This document shows, piece after piece, positions 11,568 through 22,318 of a DNA stretch of 64,000 nucleotides. Source of the stretch: Cladochytrium replicatum (taxonomy: Eukaryota > Chytridiomycota > Chytridiomycetes > Cladochytriales > Cladochytriaceae). The position numbers were made by a program, and so were the translations under genes. Under the pieces are notes generated by a model, which ran no database searches, was not told the origin of the DNA, and saw only the letters and a list, made by a program, of their open reading frames with translations. The number at the start of each line of letters is the position of its first letter. The stretch's first letter is position 1. The stretch lies in assembly GCA_025526935.1 (NCBI GenBank), contig JAHLKD010000087.1, positions 124,001 through 188,000 on the forward strand, in the 5' to 3' direction.

Positions 11568-12535
11568 ATCACCGCTGCAATGGAAAGCGAGAAGCAGGTG
11601 AATTGCCAGGAGATTTCACAATGGAAATCACATGTGACCGCCCTGGAGGGAGAGCTTGCTACTCTGAAACGACAGGCTGGTTATTCAGAAGCTGCAGCAC
11701 CTGTGGCGCCAACATCAATAGGCGGCCCAATAAGCATATCGTCGGCTATCAAGGGGATTGGTAGAATTCCGAAAGTACATCGAACAAGTTCTCCAACAAG
11801 TTCCCTTGCATTGCTTAGCCTGCAGCAGCACCGTCGTACGGCTATCCTTTGGTGAAAGAGGTCATCCAGGGTATCTGCTTCCAGATGCATAAGATCAATG
11901 AGGTTATTTATGACCTAAATTGCCGTCTCTTCTACCATCAATCAAGGACGTCAACGTTAACTACGAAGTCCTCTCCCGAAATGAGTTCTTACAGCCCATA
12001 TTTGTTGAATCAGACGACTGCTCAAGCCGAATATCAACTTCAAGTAGCAGTGCTCGGAGCAGCCTTACTCTTCTTAGGGTGCACATTTTGCTCGGAAACT
12101 GGATACGGCACAATAATTCGCCAAATACGTCTGCCACTATCTATCGCATGTTCAGGGCATTAGTGGATGCATATCCTTCTGAGTGGCTAAGGTTCTGGAC
12201 GGCATACATCGGGCATCTTTCGTCAGCACCCTGAGGTGGATTGGAAACCTTGGAAGACAGGTTTAGCCAAGGATTTCATGCTTTCAAGTGACGACATCGA
12301 TCGGTTCATCAGGACTGGGTTGGCTAAGGACATAACCAGTAGTGGATGGGACTCTGACGATATGAACCAGATACAGAAGCTGATTTGGGCTGTTCCACCT
12401 ATCAACTTGTGATTGTTCAGTGGAGTTTTGTTTCTTTTTACGATAGTGCTTCTACATAACACACTGTCCACACAGACACAAATTGTTCATGTAAATATCC
12501 GTGGTCTAACTCAAAGTTCAATCAATCCTACCTTA
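11568..12535 (+). pseudogene. U0: 5'-truncated third copy of the 560-aa coiled-coil ORF
   Basis: Nucleotide and protein similarity to the second half of U1 (46708-47680), beginning abruptly at the Copia-A LTR edge. It retains the end of the coiled coil (EISQWKSHVTALEGELATLK near 11610), the segment ISSAIKGIGRIPKVHRTSSP near 11740 and the C-terminal part (NTSATIYRMFRALVDAYPSE near 12125). Frameshifts near 11850, 11920 and 12230 and several stops show it is dead. As in U1, it is followed by sequence encoding HVNIRGLTQSSINP, and similarity is lost near 12535. Confidence 0.85.
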
Positions 12536-12854
12536 GTACAGAGTGCAAGTTTGACAGAAAGGATGCGCGATCCAGATTTTGTTGTTGTGGGGGTGAAGCA
12601 CGACACTGGGGTAGTCTGAGAGGGAGCAAAGAGCGCTTCTTGCGTCGGTTGGATTGCAGTCGAATTTTTCGCTTAGCACCAGAATGGATGGCAGCCTCTG
12701 TTTGGCCAGCAACCTGCGGATGATAAAAGCAGCATGCAGGGTTCATTTTTTGGCATCGCTCACTTGATAGCTGGATCAATAGGTTTCTTGTCTCAAAATA
12801 TGGTAAAAATACCCCCACCGCCCTTCCTCACTTTCGCACCAGCAATCGCATCAA

Positions 12855-14512
12855 TCATGTGCCAGCAGCAAACAAACACATGCAACTCTCTAAATGTCTT
12901 GACTGCCCGTTCGGCGAGCGCAAAACCACGCTATATGCACCTTGTCGACATCGTCCCACCGTCTCTCGTTCGTACTTTTGGCGCAGAGTGATATTAGCGA
13001 TGGGCACAGCTGAGTGGATCCGAAGAGCGCCAGCTCGCGCGAGCTTAGAAACGCCCCACGGATTTGGAGCACCTCGAGCTTCATGCACGCGGGTAAAAAG
13101 TTGCTCCAGAGCAAGGGGATCCGAACTGCCATGTGTATCTGTATCCAGGTGCTTGTACGGCAGCTGGAGCTGGTGCTCCCAGGGCTGGGCCAGCTTCAAT
13201 AGGGGCACGTGGTGCGCACCAGCGTTGTGCGAATCCGGGGTGAGTTGCACTGGATTGTGCGCGATTCCAGATCACATGAGCGCCTTGACTGTTGAGTTGT
13301 GAGGAGGTGCGGGATGTATTCAAAATGTAACTGTGTGAGGTTTTTCGGGATATTCGAGACGATCGCGGTGCGGAGACCGTCACGGGGCGCATCAGGGGTA
13401 ATATCGTCTATTGCGAGGTTAAGGACAAAAACGCAGAGAGAACGCGGATGGTGTTGTTGTGGTCGGTTGAAGATGCCCATTCGGCTTTGTTTGTGTGGAG
13501 CGTGAAGGAGCGGAGTGCGACTGGAGTAGCTTGGAAGCGCGCAAAGACGCTTGCAGGTCGATGCAACTGGTTTGACGTCGAGGTTGTGTTCTCGGTATAG
13601 AACTTCCAAATATAACTTTTTGTCTGACAAGTCAAATTTATGAAACTCTTCTCCTCTCAGCATATTGGCTCGGATGGTGATGTCCAGGGTTGTGATGTTG
13701 GTTCCGAGGACAAACTCAGCGGACGAAGATGTTGACCTTCTTAAATTGTGCGCCCCCATGTTATAACCAAATTTTTTTGAAACAATGCCTTTGATGCCAC
13801 TGGTGGGTCGAAATAGTTACACCGCTCCAAACCACCGTCCAATCAGCCGACGAGTGCAAGCAATAAGGCGAGTTGTTTGTCAGATATCAGGGCCCAGGAT
13901 TTCCAGCAGATGAGCTCTCTGAGGTTTGTAAAACTGTTCAAGAGTTTCGGCAACAGGCCGAGGAACCAACGTTCCTCCGCGGTGTAATCAGCGGAGATGT
14001 AGGTCAGCAAAGGCAGGTGGGGGTCGGTGAAGTTCATTGTTTCTCATTTTGTCTGACTGCTCGTTTTCAATTTACACTGATTCATTCTGCATTGCGAGCG
14101 CTGCGTTCCTCCATGCCTTGCAACCATTGGCGCACTTTCGAGGTAAGTGTGTGGGACCGACGTTTGAGATATCTTGGGATATTTTTCCTGTACACTTCAG
14201 CAAGCTGGACTGCCAGAGCCAGCCCATTTCTCTTCTGAGAATGTACCCGTCGCCGGATTTGAAGTACACATGCTCCTAAACGTGTAGAATGCGTCGAAGG
14301 CGGGAAGGTTTTAGTTGGGAATGTGGAGCTGATGTTGATGGGTGTCTACAAGGTCTAGTTTCTGTGACTTTGATGGGATGCGGATGGTAGATGGAGAGCA
14401 GTTCCTGCTGATACTTAGTGTGGTCAAGGATGTCTAGGAACGCACGCTCTGAATGATTCCCGGAATGTTGAGCAGGGATGCATCCAATTCTCATCATTCG
14501 AGCAATAGGCAC
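12855..14512 (-). pseudogene. Degenerate leucine-rich-repeat / F-box-like gene
   Basis: Several minus-strand frames carry leucine-rich patterns: KNLTQLHFEYIPHLLTTQQS near 13340-13280, FLPACMKLEVLQIRGAFLS near 13098-13042, LFGSTQLCPSLISLCAKS near 13025-12972, and SFTNLRELICWKSWALISD near 13940-13890. The regular spacing of Leu-containing segments resembles LRR arrays downstream of F-boxes, but no F-box was confirmed. Frame changes occur roughly every 200-300 bp, so this is a decayed gene or one with unrecognised introns. Function would be substrate recognition in a ubiquitin ligase if the F-box idea holds (inference). Confidence 0.4.
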
Positions 14513-15110
14513 TTTTTACTGCAAGATGCCATTCAGTATTTGATGGCGAAAGGTAGAGATCTATCTCGCTATGAGGGCGAATGTCTCTCCACAATATAAT
14601 TAAGGTTTTTGAGACCCTTCCTACAGCGATGGGACACTGTGTCGCGGGAGGGTGAATGTGGCGATGGAATTTATTGTGCGTAATGGGGTTGTGAGGAACA
14701 CAGGGTTTTGGGCCTCTAACAATTGTTCCTGAGACCAGAGACAGGAAGGTAAGATGGTTGATTTGAATCTAAACTAGTCTGATTTATTAGAAAAAGGGGA
14801 TAACCAATTTTTTACAACCAATTTTTACATTTTTGGTGGGCAGCTTAGAAGTTGAAGTTAATGAAAGAACATAAAAGAATCAGTAAGAATGATAATCACA
14901 CCATCACTGGAGGTGGGGTAAAGACAATAGGAATGAAAGAGATTATGTAGAAATGTTAAGTAGGGAAAGTCTAGGTGGGTTGTCAGAGCGGCGAAATGCG
15001 TCAACATGTGTAAGTACGGATGTTGTCTCTTGTTTGGTGCAGGTAACTATTGTTGTTTCTGTATTAAGTTCTTCTTTGGCTAACACATCATTGTTTTACT
15101 TTCTGTCCAC
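14513..15110. other. Intergenic stretch, nothing identifiable
   Basis: AT-rich sequence with no frame over 60 codons. It may hold the decayed 5' end of the minus-strand LRR-like pseudogene. Nothing else can be supported. Confidence 0.4.
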
Positions 15111-15114
15111 CAGG

Positions 15115-15305
15115 TAAGTATCAGAGGTTTTCAGGTCTTTCGGGTCAGGTCAGGGTTCATTGACCGAATGTACCCGACCTGATAGCCGGGTTCTCAGGAA
15201 AAATTTTTGGGTCGGATCCAGGTTGGGTATCAGGTCCAGTAGTGAAACGCTTATCAGGTCAAGATTCAGACCCGAGAAAAACCTGATGTGATAACAGGGT
15301 CTGCC
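15115..15305 (+). repeat. GGGTC-rich dispersed repeat (copy 1)
   Basis: Contains multiple CGGGTC/CAGGTC motifs, with GACCCG-type complements that could fold back. It aligns with 41797-41905: both contain TCTTTCGGGTC, GGATCC followed by GGT and GGGTATC, GGTCCAGTAG, and CCTGATGTGATA or CCCGATGTGATA. Here many G positions are A (GGGTC to AGGTC). Confidence 0.7.
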
Positions 15306-15636
15306 ACAAGTCAAATCGAGTCAATATTTTGCTATACTTGACTCGTGACCATTTGTGGCTTCCTTTGATTTGACTCGCCAGTCAAATGCCAGACACTCCA
15401 TTTGACTCGCCAAATTTTGATATACCATTCTGTAGGACCACTCGTCAAATGCTTTACAAATATTTGATTTTCCCAAATATATTTGACAAATAGATATTTG
15501 CCTATTCGATTTGTCTAGTATTTGCAGAATGTTTGATATTCGCCAAATATTTGTATTTGATTCGACAAATATTTTGGCAAATAGTTATCATTTGGCAAAT
15601 ATTTGAGTCCTCACCACTTTTTGTGTAAGAAGATTA
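15306..15636. repeat. AT-rich palindromic tract built on CAAATATTTG / TTTGACTCG motifs
   Basis: More than ten near-copies of ATTTGAC, CAAATATTTG and TTTGGCAAATA lie between 15310 and 15605, many self-complementary. No coding potential. It ends at the Copia-B LTR. Confidence 0.65.
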
Positions 15637-16236
15637 TATTGAACAAAGCTGTGGTCTGGATCCTCAGGTTGTGTGTGTTGTTAATTCACGGGTTAATGTT
15701 GCTAAGAGATGAATAAAAAAGATTGCGAGTCACAGGTGCTAGCGCAAGAGAATGCTCCTTGTGTGTATCGCCACAGGCTCCTTAAATAAGTGTACTGTCG
15801 TTTTGGCTTTTCCTTCCGGAAGATCTGGATTGCAGCGATAAGGTTTGACTCTTCTTCTCACGGGCGTAGCGAAGCATATTCATGCTAAGCTGTGCGTGAG
15901 ATCTAGCTCTCCTCAACAGGATTGTTCTCACACATGATTCCCACGAACGCGTTAAATCATATGTAAACCTTTGCTGTGATCTGATCCGGGCTTCACTTCT
16001 ACAAGTGGATGATAGAAAAGTAATGACAGTTTACTATACCTATGGCCGCAATAAGTATAACCCATGAAGAAATAACCGGAGGTATCCAAACTCGTAATAG
16101 ATCATCATCTATATGCTTTAGTCCAATAGTTAGAAATGTTGCTCGGTGAAGAGTGACATTTCTGTATATCGGGCGTTTGTGTTTTTGTACTATCAATGAC
16201 TGGATTGGCCATGTCCATCAATCGAAATACTTAACA
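15637..16236 (-). repeat. Copia-B 3' LTR
   Basis: 600 bp. On the plus strand it starts TATTGAACAAAG (the terminal TG has become TA) and ends ATACTTAACA. It matches the solo LTR at 8353-8951 with few differences. Confidence 0.88.
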
Positions 16237-16363
16237 CACCCCCTCAGTCATTAGATAGGTACAACCGAGAGTATCACTCAACCGATCATAACTTTCTGTA
16301 AATGCTGAAGTTGATATTCTATTGAAATAAAGGTGACTTGTATGGACATCGCCAGTCGGTCGT

Positions 16364-19300
16364 TCAAGATAGTATATTAAGTGAAGACTGACTGACTAGC
16401 CCCAACGAGCCCCTGTGTTTAAGGTATATTTTACTTCCAAGAGGTTTAGTTAAGATGTCCGCGATCATACCAGAAGTATCCATATGGTGTAACTCCTGAT
16501 GTTTCTGTTCAACTTGGAGATTCACAAATCTCTCGCGAACGTCCATGTGTTTAGTCGGTTTGTTGTTTAACAGATTGCTTGCGATAGACTTGGTGGATTG
16601 ATTGTCTTGCCATAAACGGAGCGGATTGAACGACGTAATTCCGATACCCGTCATAAGATTTTTCATCCACTTCATCTCACGCGATAGTTCGTTCAGCGCA
16701 TACAGTTCGGCTTCCGATGACGAGGCTGCAATAGTCTGTTGTCGAATCAATTGCCAACTGATTGCCGCATTAGCGAACATTACCACGTAACCGGTTCGTG
16801 AGTATCTATCTGCATCGCCCGCCCAGTCTGCATCGGCATAACCTTGTGGGTTGTTAGCCGAATCAAACATGTAGAGACCGTCGGGTCTTAGCATCGGAGA
16901 CGTGATACCAGTCCGTGTATAGTGTAAACCGTAATCCCAAGTACCGAGTAAATATCATTGTAATCGATAGAGAGCCTTTGATTCTGACTGTCGAGGATCA
17001 ATCTGATGTTGTGCCAAAATATTGACTGCGTATGAAATATCCGGTCGTGTCTTAGTCGCCACGTACGATATCTTCATTAACATTGATCGAAATTGTGTTG
17101 CCTCGGCATCGGACAGTGTTGGTGTGGTCTCATCAAAGATATATGATTTTGACATCGGTGTTTTGGTCGGTTTGATGTTGGTACCCCATAAATTCGCTTC
17201 TTCGAGAATCTTCTTTACGTACAATGCATTGCTAAGGAAATATCCTTCCGTTGTCTGCAATAACTCCATTTTCAGAATCCATTTCGCCTTCGAAGTACTG
17301 CCTACTGTGAACGAAGTTTCCAAATCGGTCTGAAACCGATGATATGCGTTTGGATCTGTGGAAAATGTAGTATATCATCACATGAACGGTAGTGTGTTCG
17401 CGGGTATTATTTGTTGGATTGTATCGCCAGAAATGACAGATGTCTATAATATTCCGCACGAAACCAACACTGAGATATTGTTTCCAAAGAGTTTTGTACC
17501 ATTCTCGAGCTGCCTGGTGTAGACCGTACAGACTTTTGATAAGTCTGCAGACGATGGGTCGATTCTGGAAATCTACTCGTCCGAAACCATGAGGGAGTTC
17601 GACGTAGTTCTCTTCTTCCAGTATCGCATTGAGATATGCACCCTTGATTTCAAACTGGAATATGATCATGCCAACTAATGCTGCTAATGCAATCAGAAAA
17701 CGGATCGTGGACGTTTTCGTAACTGGAGAATAGGTTTCATCGAAATCCAATCCTTCAATCTGTGAAAATCCTCGTACGATCCAACGTGCTTTGAATCGAG
17801 TAATATTGCCATGTTCGTCAAGCTTATATGTGAAAACCCATTTGCCCGATAATAAATTCCGTCCATCAGGTAAAAACGTTTCGGCCCAAGTATTGTTGCC
17901 GACTAGTTGTGTGACTTCCTCCTTCATCGCCGCTAACCAGAATGGAGCCTCATCGGATCGTGATAAAGCCTCACGAAGAGTCTTTGGTGCAGTCCGTATA
18001 TTTCCATTCGCAATTGGTTGTGTTGGATATGAGGAATCGGCCTTCAGGGTCCAATCGATATTAGGAACGGACCGGGTAAACAAGGAATTTTGTTTCCTTT
18101 TGGCGTTCGACAAATTTGCACTTGCTTGACGTTTTCGTTTTCTTGCTGCATATGCTTCGTCGACATCTTCTCCAATGAATTGAAGATCACTTTCGAGTTG
18201 TGCATCATATTCCTCTACAGGAGATACGGAAGACAAATTCGGAGATTCTTCAGTAATGGATTGTGGAGTCGATAAATCAGCATTTGGATCATAATCAGCA
18301 TCGTCTGGGTCATCATCGTCTAGTCCATTTAAATGTTCAACAACATGCATGTCACCGGCTTCTTCTAAGCGGTAATATATGGGGTCGTCGTTTATATCCT
18401 CATCGATTTCTTCGTCTGCAACGGTAGAAATCGGGAAATTGTCTGAGACAAACTCAACAGTCGTCTCTTGCACCCCCTGATCCCCGGTTGGTATTTGATC
18501 AACATCGAAATATGTCCCGGCCTTCAGTGGATATTGTACCGTAAGATCGTCGAGTAACTGTCGGGTAGGATTATAACCAACAAAAACTCCCTCGTGGAAC
18601 GTAACATGGAAGTATTCGCCTATTGTGTTTGTCCAAAAATTGAGTGCTATGACGATCTTCAGGTCTTCACCCTTGTATCCGAGAAACAGACCTAGTTCAG
18701 ACTTGTCTCGGATTCTGCGCGCCAACCTTTGTTCGTGTGAGATCCACAAACTAACGAGTGTTCCAAAGGCGTGGATAGTTGCCAAATCTATCCGCTTGTC
18801 AAGGTAAGCACAGTACGGAATCGCATTCACAGCTGAATGGAAAGTAGCGTTCTTGACGACCGCAGCGTATAGGATGGAGAGTTGCACGAATTGAAGTGTT
18901 CGTGGTAGTCCAGCTTGTAGCAGCATCGCGTCCGACATATACTTGATCGATTGTATATTCCGCTCTGATAGACCATCGAGTTCCTTTACTGACGGAGGAG
19001 CTGGGTGGACGCGGATGCGAGGAATCTTGGTATTGCACCATTGGATCAACCGTTTCGTAATCAATTCTCCTGAATCGGAACGTAGTTCAGCAACGTGTAA
19101 TGGGTGATTGCGATTTTCCACATCAGCGATATGTCGAATCATACTATCCACCGCATCACTCTTTCGATTCAGGAAGTAGATTGTGATGAAACGAGGTTGT
19201 TCGTCGACAATGATCTGCCAATATCTCTTCTTCTGTCCGTCGTAGATTAAACGTACGACATCGGAAAACAGACGGAAAAGTTTCCTCGGAGCTCGACTTA

Positions 19301-20255
19301 TTGTAGAATAAATCGGCTTCTGCTTCAGCTTCGTGCGACTACAGACCAAACAATTCTGCATAATTGATTTGTTGACAAGATTGAATGCATCCGGTTCAAC
19401 CTTGGGCATTTTGATGTTGAGCTTCTCTGCCGTTCGAAAGATCGTCCGTAAGTAGATGTGACCAAACTGCTGGTGTAACTTTGCAAGTTCGTGTACTGTC
19501 ACTGGCGATAAGTTGGTGCTCACTCCAACTGTATCTTGAGTTGCTCGTTGACATTCATCATCGTTCGTTTGACGAATGTTGTTGTCTGACATTACATCGA
19601 GACCCATCGCGTGAGAAGATCGTACACCGGACGTAAAGTCCATCGACTGATCGAGACCTTCTGCGGATACCGCTACTGCTTTAGCTCGTTGAGCAATCAC
19701 ATGCCGCGGTTGGTGAGTTCCGACGGTACTAACATCAGCATAGAGATAGTACAAATCTCTTTCCCGTCACCCAATAATAACGTGTTCATCCGTATCACCA
19801 TGCGTGAGGATAACCTTGTCTTTGGTGAAACTCACAATGTCCCCGGAGTCTCCAATGATACTACACGCTGATGCAAGTGTGTCTTCAAGATCAGGAACAT
19901 AAAGTGCGTTGTGTATTATCTTAATTCGCCCATTGGGTAAAACTACAGATACATCTCCAAAACCACAAACTGGAATTGTATGACTATCTGCTAGTTCCAC
20001 CACGTCCTCGTCATTCGTATACGTCAGCGAACTAAAGGCATGACGATTAGGTGTCATCCAAACAGTTGCGCCTGTATCAAGCAAACCCACACGATCCTTT
20101 GCTTGAACATGTACACGGACAACATTCTGTGCCGAGTGTGCGTTCACTATCGAAAACATATTTCCGATGTATGTGTCAGCATCTTTATCAACAGAAGTAG
20201 GTTGGGTAAGGTCAAAGATTACCTTCTTGGTCAACACCGGTTTGGCGGTAGATTG
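16364..20255 (-). pseudogene. Copia-B pol: protease, integrase, RT, RNase H
   Basis: Protease motif GLLDTGATVWMTPNRHAF near 20090-20035. Integrase HHCC (LHQQFGHIYLRTI; CLVCSRTK) and DDE core (LFSDVVRLI, LRSDSGELI, VKELDGLSERNIQS) at about 19480-18940. RT KWVFTYKLDEHGNITRFKAR near 17840 and SLYGLHQAAREWYK near 17520. RNase H runs from about 16890 to 16364 (YADADWAGD, SSSEAELYALNELS, ADILTKPL). Lesions: TGA at 19764-19766, a 1-bp deletion just after HV of the HVDD loop near 17380, and TGA at 16955-16957. The duplicate fragment at 20256-20762 has CGA at the last position, so that stop is a CGA-to-TGA transition. Confidence 0.87.
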
Positions 20256-20762
20256 TTGTTGAACAGATTGTTTGCGATAGACTCGGTGGATTGATTGTCT
20301 TGCCATAAACGGAGCGGATTGAACGACGTAATTCCGATACCCGTCATAAGATTTTTCATCCACTTCATCTCACGCGATAGTTCGTTCAGCGCATACAGTT
20401 CGGCTTCCGACGACGAGGCTGCAATAGTCTGTTGTCGAATCGATTGCCAACTGATTGCCGCATTAGCGAACATTACCACGTAACCGGTTCGTGAGTATCT
20501 ATCTGCATCGCCCGCCCAGTCTGCATCGGCATAACCTTGTGGGTTGTTAGCCGAATCAAACATGTAGAGACTGTCGGGTCTTAGCATCGGAGACGTGATA
20601 CCAGTTCGTGTATAGTGTAAACTGTAATCCCAAGTACCGAGTAAATATCGTTGTAATCGATAGAGAGCCTTTGATTCTGACTGTCGAGGATCAATCTGAT
20701 GTTGTTCCAAAATATTGACTGCGTATGAAATATCCGGTTGTGTCTTAGTCGCCACGTATGAT
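20256..20762 (-). pseudogene. Second copy of Copia-B RT/RNase H fragment, fused upstream of Copia-B
   Basis: Nearly identical to 16557-17065, carrying KTQPDISYAVNILEQHQID through LWQDNQSTESIANN. It breaks at about 20256 next to TGTTG(T/A)TTGAACAGATTG-like sequence and at about 20762. In the minus direction it runs directly into Copia-B's protease region, as if two tandem elements had lost everything between the RNase H of one and the gag of the next. Confidence 0.85.
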
Positions 20763-20929
20763 AAGGAGAATGCGTCGTCGCGACTCGTACCTCGGTATGG
20801 CAGATGGGCACGATATTATCGATTGCGGTTGGGTCTAGACTTACAAAACAAACAAAGTCGGGAAGATATTGTGGGAGAAGTCGCGGTTGGTCTTGCGGGG
20901 GAATCAGCAGGTGTATGGCAAAAACTATC

Positions 20930-21845
20930 AAAACACTTACTCTACGTGGACGATATTCTCCTGGCGTCTATGCATGAGGAGGAGATTCTGAGGATTGAGG
21001 AGCGTCTGGAGCAGCAATTGGAAATAAGCAAGGCCGGGCAATGTCGATACTATCTTGGATGGGAGACCACGTACGACCAAGATGCTGGGACGCTGTCTAT
21101 CAGCCAAAGACAGTACATCAAAGTCTCAGCAGAAAAGGTCAAGGTCAATTTTGCAAGAAAGACGCCTGTTGAGGTTGGAGTGGATTTGAGGAAGGACATG
21201 CGGGGGGATGTGGTACGAGAGAAGAACGAGTTCAGATACCCGACGATTGTCGGACAGTTGCTGCACGCAGCAACAAACACCCGTCCAGACATTGCCTATG
21301 CAATGGGAGTTGTGGCACGTTTTCAGCCATCTCCACAACACTCCCACTGACGAGCAGCAGAACGAATCATGGCTTACCTTCGGCACACAGCGGACTTCGG
21401 AATCACCTACCAGCATCAGGAACGGCTTGAATTATGCTGCTATGCGGATGCAGACTTTGCTGGAGACCTTGATTCTAGGAAATCAACGACGGGCTACGTG
21501 GTGACAATAAACGGCGGTGCGGTGTCATGGAGGAGCAAGCTTCAGTCGACGCAAGCAAAGTCTACGGCGGAAGCAGAGTATGTGGCGATGTCGGATGCTT
21601 CGGATGAGCTTGTTTGGGTCAGGAACTTGTTGGAGGAGCTTGGCTACACTCTCAAGCAGCCACCGACGCTCTACTCTGATAACACGGCTGCTATATCTGG
21701 AGCAGAGAACCCGAACTTCAAAGATCAAACCTATTGCGTCATCGGGTGGAACACAATGAGATCGCTGTTCAGCACATTTCGACGACGAAGCAACGAGCGG
21801 ACATACTTACAAAAGGACTTCATCGGCCACAGCACGAACGGTTGA
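20930..21845 (+). pseudogene. Copia-C reverse transcriptase end and RNase H
   Basis: Starts inside RT at LLYVDDILLAS (canonical YVDD, near 20940) and continues through YYLGWETTYDQDAG and RKTPVEVGVDLRKDM. A TGA at 21348-21350 follows SPQHSH, where Copia-E has Trp (HWCAAERV), so the likely change is TGG to TGA. The same frame resumes with RAAERIMAYLRHT and RNase H motifs YADADFAGDLDSRKSTTGY and AKSTAEAEYVAMSDASDEL, then a frameshift near 21730 destroys the C-terminus. Confidence 0.82.
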
Positions 21846-22044
21846 TGCGAATGATGGGAATGGAGGAGATTGGAGGAGAAGATTCTGGAGCGAAGGCGTG
21901 AAAATTTTCTCAGGGGCTTCAGGATTCTTTATGAAAGATTATTTTGACTTCATTATTTCTTCAATCATTTTGCTATGAGTATATTTCAATCTATTTCTTT
22001 CTCTATGAATGTTTAAAACAAAACTTTATTCGCCAAAGGAGGAG

Positions 22045-22318
22045 TGTTGGATTTCATGTTTGTTTGGCTTCATCAAATTTTGTTTGTTGGGTGTTTGTTG
22101 GCATGTTTTCTCTATGACTTCGATGTTTCCTTTGGTGGAAGTTGGGATTCATGTTGTTCAGGTGGATTCATGTGGATGGCTTGCTTTGGAGGATCTTTCC
22201 GGAACTTGTGTTGGCGATTGTTTATTGGTCGTCGGATCCTTTATAAGGGGCAGCACTTCAATAGAGAGCCTTGCGCTTGTGCAAACAGTTTTGGAGCTTT
22301 ATAAAAACTCTTCATATA
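22045..22318 (+). repeat. Copia-C 3' LTR, truncated
   Basis: Begins TGTTGGATTTC directly after the purine tract. A TATA-like CCTTTATAAGGGGC lies near 22239. It is truncated at the junction with Copia-D1 (TACATCCCTGCAGAAG). Confidence 0.7.

Larger units (their letters stand above)
15637..20255 (-). mobile_element. Copia-B: Ty1/copia element, 5'-truncated
   Basis: Minus-strand element with a 3' LTR at 15637-16236 and a polypurine tract just inside it (plus-strand complement CACCCCCTCA, 16237-16246). The pol runs from protease (about 20255) back to RNase H (16364). The gag and 5' LTR are missing. Instead, the protease region is joined near 20256 to a second RT/RNase H fragment. The protein is closely related to Copia-A, and its LTR family is the one forming the solo LTR at 8353-8951. 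Confidence 0.85.
20763..22318 (+). mobile_element. Copia-C: fragment of a third copia family
   Basis: Contains RT end and RNase H (20930-21845), a polypurine tract GCCAAAGGAGGAG (22032-22044) and the first 274 bp of a 3' LTR starting TGTTGGATTTCATG at 22045. It is cut at 22318 by Copia-D1 sequence. The protein resembles Copia-E but the LTR sequence does not. The first 160 bp (20763-20925) are not identified. Confidence 0.8.

Noticed and set aside
12855-13302. 147-codon plus-strand frame opposite the LRR-like pseudogene
   Set aside because: Composition is Arg/Ser/Cys-rich and shadow-like; the minus strand carries the leucine-rich patterns.
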